Shown here: positions 9,759-19,979 of the stretch, piece after piece | Layout of the letters: each line of letters opens with the position of its first letter | Position numbering within the stretch: the first letter of the stretch is position 1 | Assembly (NCBI RefSeq): GCF_051020975.1 | Contig: NC_135042.1 | Location: 1,194,888 to 1,258,887, forward strand | Length of the DNA stretch: 64,000 bases | Reading direction: 5' to 3' | DNA from: Osmia lignaria lignaria | Taxonomy: Eukaryota > Arthropoda > Insecta > Hymenoptera > Megachilidae | The notes under the pieces: generated by a model | The model's input: only the letters and a program-made list of their open reading frames with translations | What the model was told of the DNA's origin: nothing | Database searches by the model: none | Position numbers and translations under genes: made by a program

Positions 9759-10013
9759 TGGTGTTTGATGAAAACTTCACTTCAAATCAAACACGGAGAA
9801 GTATTTTGCTCTTCCCACTTGATCCAGGATGTCTGTAATATTGGGTAGTGGATAGGCATCGCTGATCGTTTTTTCGTTTAGCTTTCGGAAATCAATCACC
9901 AATCTCCACAATTTGTTTCCCTGTGAATCCTGTTTCTTAGGTACTATCCACAAGGGGGAGTTAAACGGTGACGATGAATGTTTAATGATTCCTTTTTCCA
10001 GGGGATCATTAAC
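9759..10013 (-). pseudogene. N-terminal part of gypsy RT
   Basis: On the minus strand this encodes the RT start: S-P-F-N-S-P-L-W, K-Q-D-S-Q-G, W-R-L-V-I-D-F-R-K-L-N and Y-P-L-P-N-I. A stop codon (tga) follows F-D-L-K at about 9780, and another stop ends the preceding ORF at 10014. Two nonsense changes thus split protease, RT start and RT core. Confidence 0.8.
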
Positions 10014-10745
10014 TTAATGATTGATCTCATCCTTCAACGCATGAGGATACCTGTATTGTTTAACGTTTACAGGCATCTCACCCGTTGTGATGATCCTGTG
10101 GTAGATTTTATTTGTTGCTGGGAGTTTATCTCCATCTATATAAAATCTATCAGCGTGCTCCTTTACTATATCCTCTACATTGGCAAATTCTTCTTGATTT
10201 AGATGGTCTGTTTGTAGTATCCTTAGAATCTTTTGGGCTCGCTCAGGTTCTTGGTGTGCTGCATCTTCATCTTGTGGTGCCTCTTCATATTGTTGCAGTT
10301 CAACAGCTGGCATTTCAATTTCTATATCTTCTGCTCCAACGTTGATTGCGTATAGAAATGCTATGCCATCCCGGTTCGTGACTACAGCATTCCCCATATA
10401 TAGTTGTGGGTCAAGCTGCAGTTTTGGGACAAAACCAGTCTTTATTTCTGTATTTGATACCTTTATGGGTATCATGGTTTTTGTCCTGGATGGTATTACT
10501 ACTGCTGGTTGTTTGAACGGTATTATATTGTTGTCCACGATCAATATAGATTTAGCGTAATTGATGCTAGCTCCACTGCTTTTAAAGTATACTGTTGCCA
10601 AAATTCCGTCTTGTTCGATCGGCAATTCTTCAATAATGTGGAAAATGGATTCTGTCTCCAGTATTTTTACTTTGATGTATCCTGTAGTGTAAATGGAGCT
10701 ATTAGTTATCCCGTTTAATTGAAAAATTAGACAAACCTGGGACAA
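10014..10745 (-). CDS. Gypsy protease C-terminus and protease-RT linker
   Basis: A 243-residue ORF. It contains the end of a retropepsin-like region (F-H-I-I-E-E-L-P-I-E-Q-D-G-I-L), a central segment, then the conserved pre-RT stretch with L-N-Q-E-E-F, G-D-K-L-P-A-T-N and Q-Y-R-Y-P. The catalytic D-T/S-G of the protease and all of gag are missing. The ORF begins at a junction with unrelated LTR sequence near 10725-10745, so its start codon is not original. Confidence 0.75.
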   Translation of the reverse strand: MSQVCLIFQLNGITNSSIYTTGYIKVKILETESIFHIIEELPIEQDGILATVYFKSSGASINYAKSILIVDNNIIPFKQPAVVIPSRTKTMIPIKVSNTEIKTGFVPKLQLDPQLYMGNAVVTNRDGIAFLYAINVGAEDIEIEMPAVELQQYEEAPQDEDAAHQEPERAQKILRILQTDHLNQEEFANVEDIVKEHADRFYIDGDKLPATNKIYHRIITTGEMPVNVKQYRYPHALKDEINH

Positions 10746-11043
10746 ACCTCGGGGCTGACGAAGCTAGGCGCCTACGGCTGCTGGACCGATTGGGAGCTGC
10801 CAGCCCGTGACGTACGTCACGGCCCGACGGCCGGTGAGCTCTTCGCCTGGACAAACCGCAACATCGAGCCTGCCGGTGCTCCGGTCCGACCTCCTGGGAG
10901 ATCTGCTCGGGGCCGAGGCCCCGAGGCAACTCATCGATCCACGCGTCGATCGATCCTACTTATAGCCTCGCTTGCGGGAGTGGGGAGGCCGCCGCGGTCG
11001 GGGCCCGCGATGCGCAACGCCGATCCACGGCTGTCGTCGCAAA
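10725..11043 (-). repeat. Truncated LTR, family of 42994-43761
   Basis: It aligns with the last 320 bp (plus coordinates) of the solo LTR at 42994-43761. Shared landmarks are a GACGAAGCTAGGCGC-like block, the CATCGATC run before the TATA-like tract, and the terminal GTCGCA. On the minus strand it supplies a U3 directly upstream of the gypsy pol fragment, but its family differs from the gypsy 3' LTR. A deletion or recombination joined the two. Confidence 0.7.
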
Positions 11044-11421
11044 AGAACCTCAAGTCGTTTGGTCCAATTTTAAATGAGGTATTCCGTTTTAAACGGTGTC
11101 TAGACACTTTTTATTATACTCACTGTACTTATACTTTGTACATTTGTTGGCTACAATTAAGAGAGTATGGATATTTCTATCATTGACTGTACGCCGTTTG
11201 TTTTTGCGTATTTGAGGTGAACAGAATATTTACGAATATTTACGTTCCATATAAACTACTATATAGATACTAACAGGAATGTAAATATATAGAACAATTT
11301 GTGACCCACCAATTCTCTCCCTTTGGAAGTCACAGATTCTTGCTCAGTTTTAGACTAACCGTGATTGAAGCAAGTGGCAAGTACGAAACGAGCAATATTT
11401 CGTTTTTGTATATGCTGTATA
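11044..11421. other. Unassigned AT-rich sequence
   Basis: No ORF, repeat or structural signal that I can support. It lies between an LTR fragment and a foldback half. Confidence 0.4.
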
Positions 11422-11848
11422 CAGGGTGTTTCAGAACTCGCGTTGGTCCCGTGAGCGAGTGGTAGCTGCGGTGATTCTGAACATTTTCCTTTGCGAAAAA
11501 GTTGTTTGGAGCTTCGTTTTTGAATTATTGAGCAAAGCCCCTGACCAATCCGAGCGCGTATAGCGCGCGGGCTCAGGGACGGCAGCATCGTTTACGAAAG
11601 TAGGGCTTGACGTAAATCGCGAACGAACGGCTTGGCACCCCGTTGGCATAACAGAATAAAAAAATTGAACTGGTTGAACATTTGAACATTCTAAACAACA
11701 AATAAAAATCTTTGAAATGGAATAATTAATAAAAATTTGAAAACAATTTAAATGAAACTTACCCATTCGTTCCTAAATTAACCTCCTATGCTGAAAGCCG
11801 ATAATTCCCACTGGGTCACTGTGTCGATCCTAAACATTCGAGGAGGGA
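11422..11848 (+). mobile_element. Half copy of the TA-flanked foldback (family of 31914-33037)
   Basis: It starts TA|CAGGGTGT and follows the left arm of the foldback at 31914-33037: GATTCT(A/G)AACA, the TTTTCCTTTGC block, GCACCCCGTTGGCATA and ATAATTCCCA. The second arm is missing. The stretch 11849-12117 after it shows nothing recognisable. Confidence 0.7.
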
Positions 11849-12121
11849 ACAAATTACGAAGAACAGCTGATCTCCAGACAAGGTCATTGAACCCACTCAA
11901 CCACACGGTTACTATCATCTTTCACAGAATTTTCTTTCAGGTAAATAAACACTTTTATCCACTTTCATGTTGCTATTGCACTGGACACAAATGAAAAACA
12001 TGTAATATTCCGCACTATTTCGTAACGTTTTCGCGATGTTATTGGTCTTCGTTTCCAACTTCAAATAGGACTGCTAGCTTGAGCGTCTGCGAGATCTATT
12101 TCGCTTTTTGTCTTTTTCTAC

Positions 12122-13011
12122 TGTCACGTCCTGTGACGCATTCTTGGAACTTCTATTTCGCCATTCAAATTCATTAAACTCCTATTTCATTATCCGAATT
12201 CACCGTTCCGCAAATTCTGAGTGAGCAGTTCGTTCGGGTCGACGGATCGCGAGAACGCTGACAATCCGAACGAGGTGGTTCACCCGAATTGCCAAATCAA
12301 ACGTCGACCTCGCTCATCAATATAAAATAACGCGACCGAGCCCGCCCGCGCACAGAAATAGTACAGAAACAGTTTAGACCGAAACAATATAGAAAACAGT
12401 ATAGAACAGTGCAGACTCAGAAATTAGCGCGATCAGATCATTTAAGCAATTCGTAAATCGTTCAATTCGGTCAGTCCGTCTAGTTCGCCAGCTCGTAAAT
12501 AACAGTTCGAGTAATAATCCGCGCCACGCGCAATTCAGGATTCAATTCCAATACCTGTACAGAAATCCGCGAAGATAATCCGCGAAGTACCGCTCAGAGT
12601 TCGTTACTTCAGAATCTACACGACTCTGCTACGAAGCTCAGGGCGTCGACAGAGCAAGATTCCGGTAATATTGATAAATTAATTAAGTCTAACCGATACG
12701 ACTCTGCTACGAAGCTCAGGGCTCCGACAGAGCAAGGTTCTGTAAGACTCAATTGTAAAACGCGCGCAAATCGAATGACTGTGCTCGGAACGAATAAACA
12801 GACATTGTGATCGGAAGTGGGTGATCTTCATTCAATCGTCTACCCTACCGTTCTAATACCTGGACGACTCACCACTACAGGTTCCGTCCACAGATAGGTT
12901 CTACTCGCCCAGCGAAAGGTAAGTGAGAACCTCTATCTAACTAACAACTCAGATTAAATTACATAAAGTATGCCGAGGACTCGGTGAGATAGAGTACTCC
13001 GCGACTTTACA
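12122..13011 (+). repeat. Solo LTR, target duplication CTAC
   Basis: Its ends are TGTCACGTCC and GACTTTACA, flanked by CTAC at 12118-12121 and 13012-13015. It has a TATA box (TATAAAATA, 12321-12329) followed by a GC-rich start region, and AATAAA at 12793-12798. Inside, a block reading ACGACTCTGCTACGAAGCTC is duplicated. A second copy with its own target duplication is at 34650-35332. No internal retrotransposon region is present. Confidence 0.88.
12321..12329 (+). promoter_or_regulatory. LTR TATA box
   Basis: TATAAAATA lies about 200 bp into the LTR and is conserved at 34851-34859 in the second copy, supporting plus orientation for both. Confidence 0.65.
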
Positions 13012-13015
13012 CTAC

Positions 13016-13560
13016 ATTCAGAAATAGGTCACGGTTCGTAGTCATAAATCTGTTATTCTCGATAACCAAGAGTGACCGAGAGAGAATTGTGCCGACCCTT
13101 TGAAGTTCACCGGCGGTAACATGTATAGGGAAAAGTTGTTCAGAATGATGACCTTGGCAACATATTTCAAGGTCACGAAAATCGGTGAGGAGGGCAAACT
13201 TCTAAATAATTACCCAAAATGGTTGACGGATTCGTATTTAGCGAATGTAATAAAAATATATAAGAAGTACATATTGAATATTGGTTATCCCAATACGCCT
13301 TGATAAGTATAGATGTATTTCGATATACACGGTCTTGTCGCCGTTTGTGTGACTTTCTAATGAATTCCTAATGAAAGGGACTATCGTTATAAGTGTTTCG
13401 AAAATGGTGGTTCCATTTAAAAAAATGGAGGTGACCTTAATATCTTTAAAAAAAATGACATAAAAACAAAAATATTTTTAGCATCGTGTGAGCCCCATTG
13501 AACCATTTAACTTTATCCTTACAACATTTGACGTATCTTTAAAAACAGCAAAGATATTTG
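13016..13560. other. Unassigned sequence before the Gln-rich cassette
   Basis: A short open frame at 13100-13303 (67 residues) shows no recognisable motif and I do not call it a gene. The rest is AT-rich, with no repeat matched inside this window. Confidence 0.35.
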
Positions 13561-13613
13561 AGGTACAAACGTTAGGTGACTCACTGTATATATATTTCTT
13601 TTCTCTCTTTCAG

Positions 13614-13985
13614 ATCAACAGATGTTTCGCGGCTTCCAGCTGCAGCAACAACAACAACAACAAATGCAGCAACTGAGGGAGAAGCTCCTCCCTCAGCAGC
13701 AACAAGTTCACCAACCGAGGGAGGACCCCCTCCCTCAGGAGCAAGACATGACTACTAAAATAAAAAATGATGAGGCGAAGCGACCGCGAAGTATGTATCA
13801 TTTATAGTATGAATTATTGCCTCGTACAGAGGAATACAATATTGCCCTTATCAGAACATCTCTATTGTTCAATATAAGGGCAAATATTTCTAATAATAAT
13901 TTAAAGAATACATATCTAATAATTTCAATTTTACATTACAGAGAGAGGAGCAGCGGTTGGCGTCACGCGGCGCCTGAGGAGATAA
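13614..13985 (+). CDS. Gln-rich spliced cassette (two exons, 3' part of a gene)
   Basis: Exon A at 13614-13790 follows a polypyrimidine tract and CAG, and ends AA|GTATGT. The intron 13791-13941 ends in TTACATTACAG. Exon B continues to a stop near 13985. The spliced frame is open: Gln tract, then L-R-E-K-L-L-P-Q and P-R-E-D-P-L-P-Q, a basic stretch, and a C-terminal R-R-L-R-R. The inverted copy at 63.4-63.86 kb keeps the same frame phase, acceptor, donor and second acceptor, which supports real splicing signals. An upstream exon is expected but not identified. It may be a transposon-encoded protein; I do not recognise the family. Confidence 0.45.
13673..13739. repeat. Two in-frame near-palindromes
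   Basis: At 13673-13696 the arms CTGAGGGAG and CTCCCTCAG face each other. At 13715-13739 CGAGGGAGG faces CCTCCCTCAG. Both lie in the coding frame of the Gln-rich exon and give the paired L-R-E-x-L-L-P-Q type motifs. Confidence 0.7.
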
Positions 13986-14099
13986 CGTTGGGGAAGGAGA
14001 TCAGTGGGAAGGGGAAGGGGGGTAATGGATCGGGTCGCGCGAATGTAGTACATTCAAGTTTCTACAATTAAAGTCATTTTAAAAAAAAGTATTCCTTGT

Positions 14100-16070
14100 T
14101 CCTCTTTTTTATTAATCACCTGTATTTGATCCTTACTTAACCATTAAGAACGGAAAACCACCTTACGGTATCCTACAAATACTGTTCGTTCCACTAACTC
14201 CACTAAAAAGGGGGAAATAAAATAATTTCTAACAAAACAACAAATCCGACTTCGAAATGCCCTAAAAAGTGTAAAATAATTTCTATTTCATTTATACCAG
14301 TATTCCACAGCTATTAATATAATTTCTATTTCATTAATACCAGTAATCCACAGCTATTAATAAAATCTACTTAATCGTTAAGTAGGATACTAAATACATT
14401 TCAACCTTTTCGGAGGCGGCGCAAAATTAAAAATACCCGAAAATATGATCCTGCCAATAACGATTTAATTGCGGTATGGCAATCTTGGTAATTAATAAGT
14501 CGTAAGAAAACAAATTCGAAACGTTATAGATACGGCTGAAAACATTTGTAATTGTAACGATTGTACCAGAAGTTGGTAGCGCTTCTGATGTACATGTATA
14601 CTGCTGCTGCGTGTGGATTTGAATATTTTAAGGATTTTAGGATGTAGAAGATACGTGGGTAAGGTACCCGCGGGGCGCTGAAGCACCCTGCATGCAGGGT
14701 GCGAAAATTAATTAAATGGAACGGTTTTCACTGTTGATTAGTATCTCTAAGTCCAACTCTTTATTAAAACGTTTTGACTATATTTTATAAATGCGTTTTC
14801 TATTTGCAGCGTGAGAACAACTTGTCTAAATCGAGCGACGAAATTATTCTGAACGTTCTATGCTTTGCGGAGGAGATGTTCGCGCGTCGTCGGTCGATTC
14901 ACCTTCCTTCTTGGATCCTGGATCCTCCCTCAGGATCATCCCTCGTCCAATGGTGGAGGAGTCCACTCCGTCCTTCGTAGGCCCCTTCTCCTGGCTGTGA
15001 TCCACCCTCAGGCGCGTGGAAGTGGAGGCGCTCCGCCAAGACGCTAGAACGTTGCAGCGCACATGTGTTTCGAGAAAGCGTGGGACCCAGAGAAAATAGG
15101 AAAAGACAAGACCTTGTACTTGCCAAAGGCAACTCTTGAGGAAATTTACGACCCTCTTAGAGTGCATGAATAGACAGGATATCTGAAAAGACTTCGTAAC
15201 TTTTAAGGGCCTTCGTGACTTGGTCGAAAACAACGAATTCGATGTGGTCTATCATAAATTAATCTTTCAGGAAATTTAGAAGTGAAACTATTCTATTCTC
15301 TGGATTTCCGGCCTTTTCTCAGCTCGATCACCCACGTCGAGGGGTTTACAATTTAGGCTTTGTCTATTTATATAAGTGTACACACAGATGGTGATTAAAT
15401 TTCGCTTTTGATTTATAACCATCGGTACAAAAGGTCCTCGACTGATACTCGAGACATATCGATACTACAGACTATCGATAAATATTCCCATAGCAGAGTT
15501 GCATACCACTCTAAACATATTCACGTGATAACGTTTCACGTTACACTGCTTTTCACGAGAGACCATACTTAATTCGCGCAGCTCACTAGATCTAGGGAGA
15601 TTTTTAGTAACGTGTGTGATTCCCCTCTACATCTTGCTTCTTACTTTGCGATCATATAAATGGTGGACAGAAATATATGACTTACGATAACTGATAAGCG
15701 ATGATGACATGGTAAAGATACACAATACAATGAAATTCCTATTATTTTGCAAAGAAAAAATTATATGATCGTAAAGTAAGAAGCAAGCTGTAGAGGGGAA
15801 TCACACACATTATTAAAAATGTCCCTAGACCTAGTAAGCTGCGCGAGTTAAGTATGGTCTCTCGTGAACTGCAATATCGTTAATCCGCAATGAGTATGTT
15901 GATTCTCGTTGAATATTGTTTACTTGAAATTATCAAATTGGTCATTTGTCAAAGGTTGCCGACGCCTGAACTAGGATCTTCCTAGTAGAAGAAAAGTTTT
16001 TAATTTTGCGCCGCCTCCGAAAAGGTTGAAATGTGTTTAATATCCTATTTAACAATTAAGTAGATTTTAT
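14100..16070. mobile_element. Foldback repeat FB, copy split by an LTR
   Basis: The left arm, from about 14225 to 14604, has the CCGACTTCGAAATGC start, the paired blocks CCACAGCTATTAATA and TTTTCGGAGGCGGCGCAAAATTAAAA, and GATACGGCTGAAAACA. A solo LTR follows, then the right arm (about 15550-16070) runs in reverse complement through GGCGCCGCCTCC-like and AACAATTAAGTAG blocks. Its right end is lost at 16070, where a gag remnant begins. Other copies are at 17515-18090, 22402-23645, 33228-33650 and 62500-63141. Confidence 0.65.
14605..15545 (-). repeat. Solo LTR, target duplication CTGC
   Basis: On the minus strand it begins TGTAACGTGAAACG and ends CACACGCAGCA. It is flanked by CTGC at 14601-14604 and 15546-15549, and removing it restores the foldback sequence. 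The minus strand carries TATATAAATA at 15365-15374 and AATAAA at 14760-14765. A homologous plus-strand copy starts at 23782. The ORF on the minus strand within it is not a recognisable protein. Confidence 0.85.
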
Positions 16071-16960
16071 CAATATTCGCGTTGCGGCGCCTGTCTGTTT
16101 ATTTCGCGGTATCGCGATTCTTCGCGGTAAACATTTCTTCGTGGTTCGTCACGGTACCTATTTTCATACGACGTGGAACGCGGTTCTTCACGGTAAAAAT
16201 TCTTTCGTGGTTCGTCAGTGTATCTCATCGGTTCGGGAGATCCTGATCTATAATATTCTCGAGTTGGCGATCGTTTCCAAATATTCGGAAGTGGAGAAAA
16301 CGATCGGTACAGCGATGAATTGCTAGCTTCGCGCGGCTCGTAAGTATTTGTGAATTGCACGCGTCGGGTTTCTGTAAGCGTTTTTCCGTAGCGGACCTTG
16401 TCAAGCTCGGATTGTTTAAAAGCACATATTGCCTCGTGGAACACGTGAATTAAAAGATAATTCCGGAATGGACGTACCACGGATCGCAAAGTTGGATTTA
16501 AACCACTAACGAAACTATCTGCGGTTAACTCGTCAACGTTTGTTGCAATCAATTATTGCATCGCGTAGATCTTTTACGCGGCCTATATAATCCAAAATAT
16601 GTTCGCCGAGTTTCATAAAGATATTCGCCATCTCCCGGCGGAGATGATCGACTGTACGTTAAGGCTCGAATACATCTTTCAAACGATTGCAAAGCGCGGT
16701 AACCGTATTACAAAATTCATCCTCGATTGTGAGGGATGCGCGTCCGCGTAATCGCGTGATAATCAGACGTGTTACCGTGCGCTCAGCTTGCGGCGTCACG
16801 ATGTCGCGAGCGCGCCGGCATGCGCGACTGAATTGTAACGCGGTAATATTATTTCCATCAAAAATAGGTATTGTATTGACGGCTCCTTTGAGCGTGAAAT
16901 CGAAGGATTAGGCGTATTCGCGGCGCGGTGACTCCGGCATCATTTCCATCGACGCGGTTG
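16070..16960 (-). pseudogene. Gypsy-type gag remnant
   Basis: Minus-strand reading from about 16900 gives F-D-G-N-N-I-T, C-R-R-A-R-D, T-R-L-I-I-T-R-L-R-G-R-A and then, beyond a stop, L-G-E-H-I-L-D-Y-I-G-R-V-K-D-L-R. This pattern is typical of insect gypsy Gag capsid regions. The ORF at 16552-16070 (160 residues) carries the next part, with D-E-L-T-A-D-S-F-V-S-G-L, then an Arg/Glu/Tyr-rich tail (repeated Y-R-x-E-P-R). One stop and a frameshift separate the two parts, and no CCHC knuckle is visible. It could be the missing gag of the element at 2-10.7 kb, since both are on the minus strand in the right order, but the LTR and PBS ends do not match clearly. Confidence 0.7.
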
Positions 16961-17039
16961 GAACTCGTTTGGCTAGCGGCGCGTTTACCGTATCTATATC
17001 GCGGTGTAATTTTTCTAGTTCGGCGCGTAATGTTTCTTT

Positions 17040-17514
17040 TTAACCGACTTCAAAACAGGAGGTGGTTAATTAATTCAATCAGTATATATATATATTTTTT
17101 TTATATATGTTCACCGATTACTCCGAGACGGATGGACCAATCGAAACGACACCTTTTGCATCTTGTAGAGTGTTTCTACCAATCAGTCGCGCAAAAAAAA
17201 TATTTTGCACTTTTTCATTCCTAACGACTTTTATCGCAAAAAACGTAATGCTTCATTTACGTTTTTCGGCGTTTATTCTGCAAGGAATGTACCGACCGCG
17301 ATGAAACCTTTCACATCTAATAGGAGATATATCCCCAATGATCTTACTTGCAAAAATTTATGGAATTTGTTGTTTATTAACCATCTAAATTCGGTCAATT
17401 TGTGTTAACGGTTTATAGTTATTAGCTAAGCAATAAAAACGCAAAATCACCTTACGCTATTTTACAAATACTGCACGTTCCACTAAAAAGTGTGAAATAA
17501 AATAATTCTTAACA
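17040..17514 (+). repeat. Composite repeat, CCGACTTC... to ...GATGAAACC block
   Basis: It starts with CCGACTTCAAAACAGGAGG, runs through an AT tract and ACCGATTACTCCGAGACGG, then the GCGATGAAACCTTTCA and TTATTAGCTAAGCAA blocks. The same order is seen at about 31.57-33.22 kb, there split by a foldback. Parts recur at 36.72-36.9 kb and, inverted, at 21.7-22.0 kb. It looks like a non-coding transposon. Confidence 0.6.
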
Positions 17515-18090
17515 AAAAATACAACCGACTTCAAAATGCGCTAAAATGTGTAAAATAATTTCTAGGTATTTCATTTATACCAATGCTCTACAGCTATTAC
17601 TAAAACCTATTTAATCGTTAAATAGTATACTAAATACATTTAAACCTTTTCGGAGATGGCGCAAAATTAAAAATACCCGAATATGCCAATAACGGTTTGA
17701 CTGCGGCGCTGCTTGAATAACTTGGTAATTAATAAGTCGCAAGAAAAAATACGGAACGTTATAGATACGGCTGAAAACATTTGTAATTGTAACGATTGTA
17801 TCAGAAATTGGCAACAATTCTGATGTACGTGTAGTTAATCTGCAATGGGTATGTTGATTTTCGTTGAATATTGTTAACTTGAAATTATTAAATGGGTCAT
17901 TCGGTAACCGGCGTGTCATAGGTTGCCAACCCCTGAAGTAGGATCTTCCGAGTAGAAGAAAAGTTTTTAATTCTGCGCTGGTTGAAATGTATTTAGTATA
18001 TTATTTAACGATTAAATAGGTTTTAGTAATAGCTGTGGAGCATTAATAAATGCAATAGAAATTGTTTTACATTTTTTGATGTGAGTTGTA
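17515..18090. mobile_element. Short foldback FB copy
   Basis: The outer ends CCGACTTCAAAATGC and its rough inverse near 18090 enclose inverted blocks with CAGCTATTACTAAAACC, a CTTTTCGGAGATGG-type block and TTAAAAATACCC. It is about 0.58 kb and lacks the middle of the 1.24 kb copy at 22402-23645. It splits the gag-type region on either side. Confidence 0.65.
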
Positions 18091-18109
18091 TTTTTTGTTA
18101 AAAATTATT

Positions 18110-18830
18110 TTATTCCTTTTGCGTGTTTAATATTTCTAATTGTTCCGCTTTCACGCGGCGTTCGTTTTCTTTGATACGACGTTCGCGTTCAACTAAATTC
18201 TTTCCGTAGGCAATTAGTCCGTCCTCGTGTGCGGCTTCGTCCACTTGTCTTTTCGAGTAGGTATAATGGGTCGCCATTTTATCGGGGGATTGATTTGAAA
18301 ATGGAAAATAAAATTGAATATCCAACTTACGTATTTATATTTAATTTACTGAGTCTCGAATTTAAATTCGCACCAATTCCATACACTTCTCGGTACGACG
18401 TTTGGATCTTCGTGCGGATTGCGCGCGTAATCTAACAATATATTATCGGGAATTTCATGATGTTCAAACACTTTCCGTGCTATTGACGTATCTAAAATGT
18501 CTATTGCCTGCAGCGGCGTCATAATTACAGTTTCGGCGTCACTATCGCACAAATCAACTATTTCTATTGTCTCTAGGTTTTTACTTTCACTAGACGAAGA
18601 GGATGTGTCGTTAAACGCTGCTGTGGTTCCAGCAGAATCGCGCTTCGGAATATCAATAGCAGTGGATTTCCGTGCGCAGCCTCCTAACGTCGATATGAGC
18701 CCTATTTCAGCAGCCAATTTTTCGTACAAAGCTACGCGAGCGGGTTTGTGCACGTTTAATTCGCGGCGGCGCCTTCTTGCTTGAACGTAGCGTCCGGCTC
18801 TTCGACCACGTTTTCTCTTCTAATATAAAA
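18110..18830 (-). pseudogene. N-terminal part of a gypsy-like gag region
   Basis: Two adjacent minus-strand ORFs (18753-18346, 135 residues; 18325-18110, 71 residues) lie upstream of the gag capsid remnant. The first begins K-P-A-R-V-A-L-Y-E-K-L and has Ser-rich and acidic segments. The second has a charged heptad-like helix (E-R-E-R-R-I-K-E-N-E-R-R). The foldback at 17.5-18.09 kb and a composite repeat separate them from the capsid part. Assignment to the same element rests on strand and order only. Confidence 0.4.
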
Positions 18831-19560
18831 ATGCTTTTAAATGAAATAATTGTAGAAAAATAAAAACTGAAATGTAACTATTCGATGAACGTACCTTTGC
18901 GGCTCTGTCGACTATCGCAGATTTAATGCGCGAGTCGGAGCGCTCTTGGTATTTGTCACCCTTCACTAAAAATGAATTAAATAATATGAAATAATATATC
19001 TTAGAAAAATTTTGCTAAAATGACGTAGGAGTAATGCCTTACTTGTTGAATTGAATCTAACACTTTTCACTTTTTATTTTTACCGAGCGTGTACTTTCTT
19101 GTGTTCACACTGTAATGGTTAGTCCGAGACTGATGTGCACTGTGGCGCGAGCTCGTCGCTTCTGGTGTGAGAGTTGCGCGCGCAGCTGGACGCGTGGTGG
19201 GGACGGTGCGCGCGCAGCCTGCCTCGGAGAGGGGACTGTGCGTCGACAGCCTGTCGCTGTGGAAGGGGACACGCCTGACGCGGCTTGAGCGCATAAACAG
19301 GGCCCTATGATTCACAAAATTGGGAAAAATATCTCGTTGGCGAAAACAAAGTAATAAACCGTTCGTTCGGTCGCCGATGACTCGCTCACCGCAACACGAT
19401 CGTAAACCGGTGACTCGACTTCACGTAAACACGATCGTAAACGAACCTTTCCTAGGCTTTACGAATATTACGTGTACTGTAATCTTTTGAACTCACGTAC
19501 GATGTTACTGACGACTCCATTCTCCTGATGCCTGGTTTCCACGGTGGTTGCGTGAGATCC
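18831..19560. other. GC-richer leader-like region
   Basis: Between the gag-like ORFs and the PBS-like site. It contains a stretch of alternating GCGCGC-rich sequence at 19150-19280 and repeated CACGATCGTAAAC blocks near 19395 and 19430. I find no supported gene. It may be the untranslated leader of the gypsy-like element. Confidence 0.35.
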
Positions 19561-19577
19561 CACCGTTGCCACCAATT
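19560..19577 (-). promoter_or_regulatory. Possible tRNA primer binding site
   Basis: On the minus strand, TTGGTGGCAACGGTGGGA follows a GGGACGTAATAAA stretch that could be an LTR end. TGGTGGCAACGGTGGG-like text is common just after the 5' LTR in insect gypsy elements. If so, the 5' LTR lies to the right of 19580. No matched LTR pair is visible. Confidence 0.35.
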
Positions 19578-19979
19578 TATTACGTCCCGGGCCTCGCAGC
19601 TAGGTGGCAGCTTTCAGCGCCTCCCGAGTCCGTCCAAATATAGCAATTTTTTAGATCACCACAGTGCGTGACGACCGGGACTACCTGGGATCCGTGGATG
19701 ATGCCTTCTTTCAGGAAGCTGGTCTCTCGTACACTCACGTATACGTACTGTTACTGATTACGTACTGATTACTTGCGAACCGAAGGTGAGCGATATTTGA
19801 ATCGAAGCAGGAATGGTAATAACTCGTAGAGAATGTAATAATAAAATAATAAAATATACACTCCACAAAACAATTAAGGGATCACTTCTACAAACCCGAA
19901 AAATAGAACGAGATTCAGATGGTTATAACTTTGAGAAAAATGGTCGAATCGATATCGCGGAAAGATCACTTGAAGTTGT

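Noticed and set aside
1044..10745. Complete, active gypsy with both LTRs
   Set aside because: There is no 5' LTR, gag is missing, and stops and frameshifts occur in RT and integrase.
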